Origin: an uncultured Bacteroidales bacterium
GTDB taxonomy: Bacteria; Bacteroidota; Bacteroidia; Bacteroidales; Muribaculaceae
Length of the DNA: 45,502 nucleotides
Direction of reading: 5' to 3'
Assembly (NCBI GenBank): GCA_958418815.1
Contig: CATZGB010000023.1
Coordinates: 1 to 45,502, forward strand
The notes beneath the pieces were generated by a model. The model did no database searches. It was not told where the DNA came from and was given only the letters and a program-made list of their open reading frames with translations. Shown one piece after another: positions 40,066 through 45,502 of the stretch; the first letter of the stretch is position 1, and each line of letters starts with the position of its first letter. The position numbers and the translations under genes were made by a program.

Positions 40066-41964
40066 TTATTCGTATTCAAGCAGGAGGGCATCGGTGCCGA
40101 TTACTTCGTCGGGTGTGACAAACACGCGCTTGATGGTCATGTCGCGGTCGGCCTCAAGGTCGTTCTCCATCTTCATGGCCTCGTAGACCATCAATATCTG
40201 GCCTTTCTTAACCTTGTCGCCGGGCTTGACGTTGATTTCGATTATGCGGCCTCCCATCGGAGCGCGGAACACCTCGCCGGTGATAGGCTCGTCATCCTCA
40301 ACCTTGGCGGGAGCGGCTTCTGCCTTTTCTGCCTTGGGAGCTTCTGCGGGCTGTTTGGCCTTGTATTCCTCTTCGCGGCGGTTGCGGAGGAACTTGTTGG
40401 CCACATTGGGCAGCAGTTCGAGCAGGAGGGATTCCTCGGAATTGGATGCCAGGGGCACTCCGCCGAGGTCGGCGACTTCGGGGTTGGCGGGTTTCTTGTA
40501 AGACGACACATCGTAAGGCTTCTCGGTCGCATCTCCGGTGATTTTCTCACGGAAGGCCGGGTCGATGGCCACGGGAGTGTGGCCGTATTCACCCTTGACG
40601 AGGGAGATGAACTGGTTGTTGGCCTGGGTGTAGTCGGGGTTGCCTTTGCGGCGGTCCATGGCGAGCAGCACTGCCTGTGAACCTACAATCTGGCTGGTGG
40701 GGGTAACCAGGGGCACCAGGCCGGCGTCGCGGCGCACCTTGGGAATCAGGCGCATTGCGTCGTCGAGCAGGTCGCTGGCCTGAAGGGCCTTGAGCTGGGC
40801 GACCATGTTGGAGTACATACCGCCGGGAACCTCGGCTTCCTTGACCAGCAGGTTGGGCTTGGGGAATCCGAAATGGGCCTCGATGGCGTGGCAAGCGGCA
40901 AGGAGTTCATCCTCGTTGCCTGCTTTGGCGGCGGCGATGGCTTTGTCGAAGAGGGCGTCCACTTCTGCGGGAAGTGTGTCCTTGAGGGGGTCGAATTTCT
41001 TGGGGAAATGGTCCTTGTTGAGGTCGAAGTCGGCCAGGTTGCGGCGGATGCCTTCCAGGCGCTCGCGGATTTCGCCGACCTTCTCCATATTCACTTCCAC
41101 TTCGATGCCGAGTTTCTTGCAGAACACGTAAACAAGCTCGATGGCGGGAGCTGCCGAGCCTTCGCCAAACCACCAGATGTTGGTGTCGAGGATGTCCACG
41201 CCGTTGAGGATGGCCATCAGGGAAGAGGCGAGTCCGTAACCGGGGGTGCAGTGGGTGTGGAAGTCAACGGGCACTTTCACGGCTGCTTTCAGCTTGCCGA
41301 TGATCGAAGCCGCGCGAGAGGGGCTCACGAGGCCTGCCATGTCCTTGAGGGTGATGATTTTTGCGCCAAGACGCTCCATCTCGATGGCGAGGTTGACAAA
41401 ATACTCGTCGGTGAATATCTTTTTGGGAGCTGCCGGAGCTTCCTCTTTCTTGCCGAAAAGCGAGCTGAAGAAACCTTTCTTCTTGGGAGCCTCGACCGGA
41501 GCTTCCTCCTTGGGATCCACGGTGTAGCATACGGCTGCGTCGGCGATGCCGCCAAGCTCGTTGATGAGGCGTATCGACTCCTTGACATTGTCGATGTCGT
41601 TGAGGGCGTCGAAGATACGCATTATGTTAAGACCGTTCTTGATGGCTTCTTTGTAGAATCCTTCGAGGACCGAGTCGGGGTAGGGAACATAACCGAAAAG
41701 GTTGCGGCCGCGGGACAGAGCCGACAGGAGCGACTTCCCGCCTATGGCTTTGGAGATGGTGCGCAGGCGATCCCAGGGGGATTCGTCGAGATAGCGCATC
41801 ACTGAGTCGGGCACTGCGCCGCCCCACACCTCCATGATGTAGAATCCTGCATCCTTGTAAAGGGGAAGCAGAGGGTCGATGTCTTGCTGTTTCAGACGGG
41901 TGGCAAACAGTGACTGCTGGCCGTCGCGCAGGGTTAAGTCCCTGATTTTTAACTTCTTCTCCAT
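40066..41964 (-). CDS. Biotin-dependent carboxyltransferase (oxaloacetate decarboxylase alpha/pyruvate carboxylase B type)
   Basis: A 632-residue protein with an N-terminal TIM-barrel carboxyltransferase (IRDLTLRDGQQSLFATR; metal-binding HTH in VDFHTHCTPG; carbamylated-lysine-type LKDMAG). A conserved helical domain follows, then an Ala/Glu/Lys/Pro linker and a biotinyl domain with K598 in EAMKMEN. It catalyses transfer of CO2 between biotin and pyruvate/oxaloacetate. I chose the ATG giving MEKKLKIRDL; an upstream Met would add 21 residues over the promoter. A Lys/Ala/Pro/Glu-rich insert at about 151-182 interrupts the barrel. No biotin carboxylase or sodium-pump beta/gamma subunit is adjacent, so the partner must lie elsewhere. 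Confidence 0.9.
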   Translation of the reverse strand: MEKKLKIRDLTLRDGQQSLFATRLKQQDIDPLLPLYKDAGFYIMEVWGGAVPDSVMRYLDESPWDRLRTISKAIGGKSLLSALSRGRNLFGYVPYPDSVLEGFYKEAIKNGLNIMRIFDALNDIDNVKESIRLINELGGIADAAVCYTVDPKEEAPVEAPKKKGFFSSLFGKKEEAPAAPKKIFTDEYFVNLAIEMERLGAKIITLKDMAGLVSPSRAASIIGKLKAAVKVPVDFHTHCTPGYGLASSLMAILNGVDILDTNIWWFGEGSAAPAIELVYVFCKKLGIEVEVNMEKVGEIRERLEGIRRNLADFDLNKDHFPKKFDPLKDTLPAEVDALFDKAIAAAKAGNEDELLAACHAIEAHFGFPKPNLLVKEAEVPGGMYSNMVAQLKALQASDLLDDAMRLIPKVRRDAGLVPLVTPTSQIVGSQAVLLAMDRRKGNPDYTQANNQFISLVKGEYGHTPVAIDPAFREKITGDATEKPYDVSSYKKPANPEVADLGGVPLASNSEESLLLELLPNVANKFLRNRREEEYKAKQPAEAPKAEKAEAAPAKVEDDEPITGEVFRAPMGGRIIEINVKPGDKVKKGQILMVYEAMKMENDLEADRDMTIKRVFVTPDEVIGTDALLLEYE

Positions 41965-41997
41965 AGTTGATAGCTCTTTATGGTATAAATCTACATG

Positions 41998-42029
41998 CAA
42001 ACTTAATGATTTTTTTTGAATTTTCAACA
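41998..42029 (-). promoter_or_regulatory. Promoter of the carboxyltransferase gene
   Basis: On the minus strand TGTTG (42025-42029) precedes a perfect -7 TAAGTTTG (41998-42005) by 19 nt. The leader would be about 28 nt. Confidence 0.65.
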
Positions 42030-42079
42030 GTCTTGGTGAAAAATAGCATAGATATAGCGAAAATTCCGGAAATTCTCCT

Positions 42080-42087
42080 TAACTTTG
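42080..42087 (+). promoter_or_regulatory. -7 promoter element for the CpsB-like gene
   Basis: A perfect TAACTTTG lies about 100 nt before the ATG; no TTTG is found at -33. The leader begins with an imperfect inverted repeat (GCAATTG/CAATTTGC) at 42085-42104. Confidence 0.45.
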
Positions 42088-42188
42088 CAATTGACAATCA
42101 ATTTGCCCGCCGCTCTTCTCGTGAATTAGGAAAAGGCCGGGGGCTCTTATTGGACTTATTGAAAACCTTAAGTTTACAGAGATTAGAG

Positions 42189-42929
42189 ATGTTTAATTTC
42201 TTCAGGAAAAAGCCGGTCGGACGGCCTGAGCTTTTTTTCCATACCGACATTCATTGCCATCTGATTCCTGGTATCGACGACGGCCAGCGTGAGGCTGAAG
42301 GCGGCGCTGATCTTGCGGCCCATGAAAAGGAATGGGGTATAGAGAGGATAATCGCTACTCCCCATGTCACGCAGGATACTTTTGAGAACACCCCCGACAC
42401 GATCCTGCCGGCTTTCAATAAACTAAAAGAGGCGGTTGATAGAAAAGGGGTGGCCATCGAGCTGATGCACTCGGCCGAATACCGTATGGATGCTTTTTTC
42501 ACCTCGCAGCTCGAGAAAGGGCTGGTGAACCCGATGCCCAACAATTACCTGCTGGTCGAGAACTCCTTCATACAGGAGGCGTGGAACCTCGACAAGATGC
42601 TTTTCGACCTGAAGATGAGAGGTTACAAGCCGATTCTTGCCCATCCCGAAAGGTATGTCTACTATTTCCAGAAGAGGGAGCGTTATCGCCAGCTGCATGA
42701 CGCCGGGACGCTTTTCCAGGTGAATCTGCTGAGCCTTGCCGGCAACTACGGCAAGGATGTCAAGCAGATGGCCGAATATCTGATTGATTGTGATATGGTG
42801 GATTTTGTCGGCACCGACATGCACAACCACAAGCATTGCTCCACGATAGAGCAATATCTGGAGTCGAAAGACTACCGTCGTCACGCCGCAAAGTTGGCCG
42901 GTCGCGTCTTCAACGATTCGGCTTTTTAA
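42189..42929 (+). CDS. CpsB/CapC-type PHP-domain tyrosine phosphatase
   Basis: A 246-residue metal-dependent phosphatase of the PHP fold. HTDIHCHLIPGIDDGQREAEGG (18-39) holds the HxH (22-24) metal ligands; IIATPHVT, ILAHPERY and DFVGTDMHNHKH give the others. In Gram-positives CpsB dephosphorylates the capsule tyrosine kinase; in Bacteroidetes such genes usually relate to exopolysaccharide control. I chose the ATG giving MFNFFRKKPVG, as the 74 codons of open frame upstream cover the promoter. No Wzc-type kinase is adjacent, so its target is unknown. Confidence 0.9.
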   Translation: MFNFFRKKPVGRPELFFHTDIHCHLIPGIDDGQREAEGGADLAAHEKEWGIERIIATPHVTQDTFENTPDTILPAFNKLKEAVDRKGVAIELMHSAEYRMDAFFTSQLEKGLVNPMPNNYLLVENSFIQEAWNLDKMLFDLKMRGYKPILAHPERYVYYFQKRERYRQLHDAGTLFQVNLLSLAGNYGKDVKQMAEYLIDCDMVDFVGTDMHNHKHCSTIEQYLESKDYRRHAAKLAGRVFNDSAF

Positions 42930-42969
42930 AGCTGTATGGCCGCAGAGAGGAAGGATGTGACGGCCTGTG

Positions 42970-44109
42970 TCAGGATAGTTGCTGACGCACAGACTCCTCG
43001 TGGATGGCGGCCAGAAGCGCGCGTATGAAATCCGGCGACAATCCGAGCGACTCGGCCTCGGCCACACGCCGGGTGATGAGGTTCTCGTAGCGGTCAGGCT
43101 GCACCACGGTCATCGAGTGTGATTTTTTGTAGGTGCCTATCTCCCGGGCTACTTCCATGCGCCTTTGAATCAACGTCATCAATTCATCGTCAATCTGGTC
43201 GATCTGGCCGCGCAATGAGGCCAGTTCGGCCTTGTCGCCATCCTCTTTCCCCGGGTTGCGCTTCAGCCGTCGGAGCATGTCCTCCAGCTCGGCCGGTGTG
43301 ATCTGCTGGCCGCTGTCGCTGAGGGCTTCTTCGGGATGGGGGTGTACCTCGATTATCAGGCCGTCGAACCCCCGGCTGAGTGCTTGTCGTGCGATTGGCT
43401 CGACAAGTTCGCGTTTGCCGCCTATGTGGCTGGGGTCAGACAGGATTTGGAGTGAGGCGCCGACACGTCGTCTCAGCTCCATCGGAATCTGCCATTGTGG
43501 CGGGTTTCGGTAATATGGATTGCCGTAGACGCTGAATCCGCGGTGGATGGATGTCAGCCGCCTTATGCCTGCGTTGTAAAGGCGCTGTATGGCCCCGATC
43601 CACAACTCGAGGTCTTGGTTTGCCGGATTTTTCACAAGGAACCTGAGGGAGGACGCTTCCACATTGTGGCGGATGGCCCAGTCGCGGGCCGCATCGGCTA
43701 TTTCCTGTACGGCAAACGGATTTGTGGTTGTGCGTGCCCCCAGCCAAAGTATGTCGATTCCGTTGTCGAGCGCCTCTTCGAGGTGTTGCGCGGAAGCGAC
43801 CTCGGTTGCTGTCATTATGCCGGTCTTGCGTCCGGCATCTGAAATCCATCGCAACGCGTCGGTGCCGCGTCCCTCGAAACAGCCGGGATGGGTGCGGGGC
43901 TTCCACACGCCGGCCCGGAAAGCAGACACGCCCATGTTCGCGAGATGGCAGGCGGTCTCCATGACCTGTTGTTCGTTTTCGGCACTGCACGGCCCGGCGA
44001 TTATCACAGGGCCAGGACATGCAGGGGTGTCTATTGCCGGACGCAGTCCGGGGAAAAGGCTTTCAGCGGCCTTTTTATTATATATATGTGTGGGGGCAGA
44101 ATTGTTCAC
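42970..44109 (-). CDS. DAHP synthase-chorismate mutase fusion
   Basis: A bifunctional shikimate-pathway enzyme. The N-terminal 270 residues are a KDO8P-synthase-like (type I beta) DAHP synthase (PVIIAGPCSAENEQQV, GVWKPRTHPGCFEG, DPSHIGGKRELV, IEVHPHPEEALSDSGQQ). It condenses phosphoenolpyruvate and erythrose 4-phosphate. The C-terminal 90 residues are an AroQ-type chorismate mutase (LASLRGQIDQIDDELMTLIQRRMEVAREIGTYKK). In such fusions the mutase part allows feedback by prephenate or aromatic products. The start is GTG, 4 nt after a perfect -7 element, so the mRNA is probably leaderless. Confidence 0.93.
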   Translation of the reverse strand: MNNSAPTHIYNKKAAESLFPGLRPAIDTPACPGPVIIAGPCSAENEQQVMETACHLANMGVSAFRAGVWKPRTHPGCFEGRGTDALRWISDAGRKTGIMTATEVASAQHLEEALDNGIDILWLGARTTTNPFAVQEIADAARDWAIRHNVEASSLRFLVKNPANQDLELWIGAIQRLYNAGIRRLTSIHRGFSVYGNPYYRNPPQWQIPMELRRRVGASLQILSDPSHIGGKRELVEPIARQALSRGFDGLIIEVHPHPEEALSDSGQQITPAELEDMLRRLKRNPGKEDGDKAELASLRGQIDQIDDELMTLIQRRMEVAREIGTYKKSHSMTVVQPDRYENLITRRVAEAESLGLSPDFIRALLAAIHEESVRQQLS

Positions 44110-44113
44110 GTTG

Positions 44114-44121
44114 CAAAGTTA
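44114..44121 (-). promoter_or_regulatory. -7 promoter element of the DAHP synthase gene
   Basis: The minus strand reads TAACTTTG, then 4 nt, then the GTG start. No clear -33 TTTG is present. Confidence 0.55.
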
Positions 44122-44182
44122 CTTCTTTTTTTCGGTCTGCGGAGTGTTTTTGCCATTTATCAGTTTCCGTCGCAAATGAAAA

Positions 44183-44210
44183 GCTCCCGGAGCTGAAATG
44201 CTCCGGGAGC
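44183..44210 (-). terminator. Rho-independent terminator of the OmpA-family gene
   Basis: GCTCCCGGAG and CTCCGGGAGC pair perfectly over an 8-nt loop; the minus strand continues TTTTCATTTG. It lies 45 nt after the stop and before the DAHP synthase promoter. Confidence 0.88.
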
Positions 44211-44255
44211 CGGGGTGTGCCTGTGTGAGAGGCGTCACGGTTTATGAAGTGTGTG

Positions 44256-45356
44256 TCAGTTACCGGGCACGAAAATCACGATGCGGTTCCAGTCGTTGGC
44301 CTGGTAAGGCTGCTGTGTGCTGCCTTCTGCGTCGATTGAGAGACGGCTGGGGTTGATGCCGTAGGTCTTGGTGAGGGTGTCGTAGACAGCCTGTGCGCGG
44401 CGCTCAGAGAGCTTCTGGTTGTATTCCGAGGTGCCGGTGTCTTTGTCGGCGTAGCCCTTGATGAGCACCTTCACGTCGGGATTGCTCTTGAGGTATTCGG
44501 CGGTGTTGTAGACGTTGACCATCTCCTCGTCGGAAATCTTGGCGGAGTTGATGGTGAAGCGCACTGTCGACATCATAGGAGCTGCGGTCGACTCGGGGCA
44601 GTCGGGCTGGGTGACTTCGGGGCAGGGAAGCTGTGCCTGTGCGGCGGCGAGGGCTGCAGCGGTGGTGGCCAGTTCGCCACGGAGATCGTTTACCTGGTTG
44701 TTGAGCGAGGCGATGTAGGCCTGGTCTTTGCATGCGTTGTAAGCCTGGTAGTTCACACCTCCGAGATTGAAGGAGAAACCGCCGGTTGCCTGGATGTTGA
44801 TGTCGACGGGAGCGTCAATGGCTGCGCCGTTGACATTGTCGCCGTAGAATGACGCGCGTCCTTCAAGGAAGAAGTCGCAATAGCGGCAGAGACGGAAGCG
44901 GAACTGGATACCGGCAGACACAGGAAGCGCCCACTGGCGGTTGCGCGACTTGCCCTCGCGGTACACGTTGGTGCCGTCAGACTGGATGCCCCACACATAG
45001 GTGCCTCCAAGTCCGACGAACGGGATGACGCTCACGGGGCGGTCAGGGTTGACACCTCCCAGGGAGTTGCACATGTCCCACATGAAATCAAGGTTCACGT
45101 TGGCAAACTTGGCCTTGGAGTAGGATACGTTGTCCCAGTGCCAGGCACCGCCATACGCGCTGATGCGGAAAGCCATATAAGGTGAGAACCAGCGGCCGAA
45201 AGCACCGTTGTAGGTGGCGGTGATATGGCGTTTGGCATCGCCTACGGCGAGTTCGTTCTCAAACAGGGGCACGTCGATGCCTGCGCCAAGCTGGATGAAC
45301 CAGTTGTCATGGCCGTTGACCGCGTAGTTGGTCTTGCAGTTGGCGACGTCTACCAC
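44256..45356 (-). CDS. OmpA-family outer membrane protein, 5' end abnormal
   Basis: An outer membrane protein with an N-terminal beta-barrel (WFIQLGAGIDVP, alternating strands to about residue 210), a Pro/Cys linker after a short coiled segment, and a C-terminal OmpA peptidoglycan-binding domain (VLIKGYADKDTGTSEYNQKLSERRAQAVYDTL). The GTG used here is the first conventional start in frame, but it lies inside the mature protein. The frame continues upstream to about 45473 and encodes a good signal peptide (FFATTALCCGLLASFNANAQ) without ATG, GTG or TTG. The gene is therefore either damaged at its start or misassembled at the window edge. The protein type is clear. Confidence 0.85.
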   Translation of the reverse strand: MVDVANCKTNYAVNGHDNWFIQLGAGIDVPLFENELAVGDAKRHITATYNGAFGRWFSPYMAFRISAYGGAWHWDNVSYSKAKFANVNLDFMWDMCNSLGGVNPDRPVSVIPFVGLGGTYVWGIQSDGTNVYREGKSRNRQWALPVSAGIQFRFRLCRYCDFFLEGRASFYGDNVNGAAIDAPVDINIQATGGFSFNLGGVNYQAYNACKDQAYIASLNNQVNDLRGELATTAAALAAAQAQLPCPEVTQPDCPESTAAPMMSTVRFTINSAKISDEEMVNVYNTAEYLKSNPDVKVLIKGYADKDTGTSEYNQKLSERRAQAVYDTLTKTYGINPSRLSIDAEGSTQQPYQANDWNRIVIFVPGN

Positions 45357-45473
45357 ACTGACGCTCTCTTCCTCGACAACAATCGCGTCCTGGGCGTTGG
45401 CATTGAAGGATGCCAGAAGCCCGCAACACAGAGCTGTCGTGGCAAAAAATGGGTCAGCTGCAAACCCCGGTTG
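45357..45473 (-). other. Upstream in-frame signal-peptide coding stretch lacking a start codon
   Basis: Reading the minus strand from the stop at 45474-45476, the frame gives QPGFAADPFFATTALCCG and then LLASFNANAQDAIVVEEESV. The hydrophobic core and ANA-Q cleavage site are convincing, but the expected Met-Lys-Lys start is missing. No ATG occurs in any frame between the -7 element and this stretch. Confidence 0.7.
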
Positions 45474-45485
45474 TTAAAATATGCG

Positions 45486-45493
45486 CAAAGATA
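45486..45493 (-). promoter_or_regulatory. -7 promoter element of the OmpA-family gene
   Basis: The minus strand reads TATCTTTG, a perfect match, at the very end of the window. The -33 region is outside. Confidence 0.5.
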
Positions 45494-45502
45494 TGTAACT
45501 TT

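Noticed and set aside
40873..41805. 310-codon plus-strand frame opposite the carboxyltransferase gene
   Set aside because: Antisense shadow of a highly biased gene.

Overview
The window looks like chromosomal DNA of a fairly GC-rich member of the Bacteroidales, plausibly Muribaculaceae-like. The reasons are the rplM-rpsI-rpsB-tsf order, a complete moxR/bat (Bacteroides aerotolerance) operon, many TAnnTTTG -7 promoter elements with little sign of Shine-Dalgarno sequences, DUF4293, and a DAHP synthase-chorismate mutase fusion. This placement is by eye; no search was run. I see no rRNA, tRNA, CRISPR array, insertion sequence or prophage. The window is mostly core genome plus one exporter/signalling island. 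|| Layout. (1) 1-3176, minus strand: ribosomal protein/EF-Ts operon rplM-rpsI-rpsB-tsf with its promoter, an intercistronic hairpin and a terminator. (2) 3179-14814, plus strand: a nine-gene exporter and two-component system: periplasmic adaptor, permease A1, permease B1, ABC ATPase, permease A2, permease B2, TolC-like outer membrane protein, NtrC-type regulator, NtrY-like histidine kinase. A sigma-54-type promoter and two palindromic candidate enhancer sites precede the first gene. (3) 14841-16394: FAD oxidoreductase. (4) 16417-23446, minus strand: YgiQ-type radical SAM protein, uvrB, a DUF4293 membrane protein and a large TPR protein. (5) 23561-25126: gdhA with a structured leader and a strong terminator. 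(6) 25140-26738: an HU-like gene overlapping by 4 nt a gene for an HU-like/transmembrane/LysM protein. (7) 26832-35705: moxR-DUF58-membrane protein-batA-batB-batC-batD-batE. (8) 35784-37369: a small HTH-like protein and a universal stress protein. (9) 37382-39961, minus strand: two GT2 glycosyltransferases and a WaaP-like kinase. (10) 40005-42027, minus strand: biotin-dependent carboxyltransferase, divergent from a CpsB/CapC-type PHP phosphatase (42189-42929). (11) 42970-45502, minus strand: DAHP synthase-chorismate mutase and an OmpA-family protein whose start codon is missing. || How it works together. In the exporter island a membrane kinase and a sigma-54 activator appear to control a MacB-like tripartite pump. 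Its permease pair has been duplicated around a single ATPase. The activator gene seems to have its own housekeeping promoter with almost no leader, while the structural genes have a sigma-54 promoter and a pair of TGTCCG-N4-CGGACA-type sites about five helical turns apart. This self-contained signalling/export circuit is the strongest system-level observation. The second is a membrane protein whose domains would place an HU-like fold in the cytoplasm and LysM in the periplasm, a possible nucleoid-to-cell-wall link.
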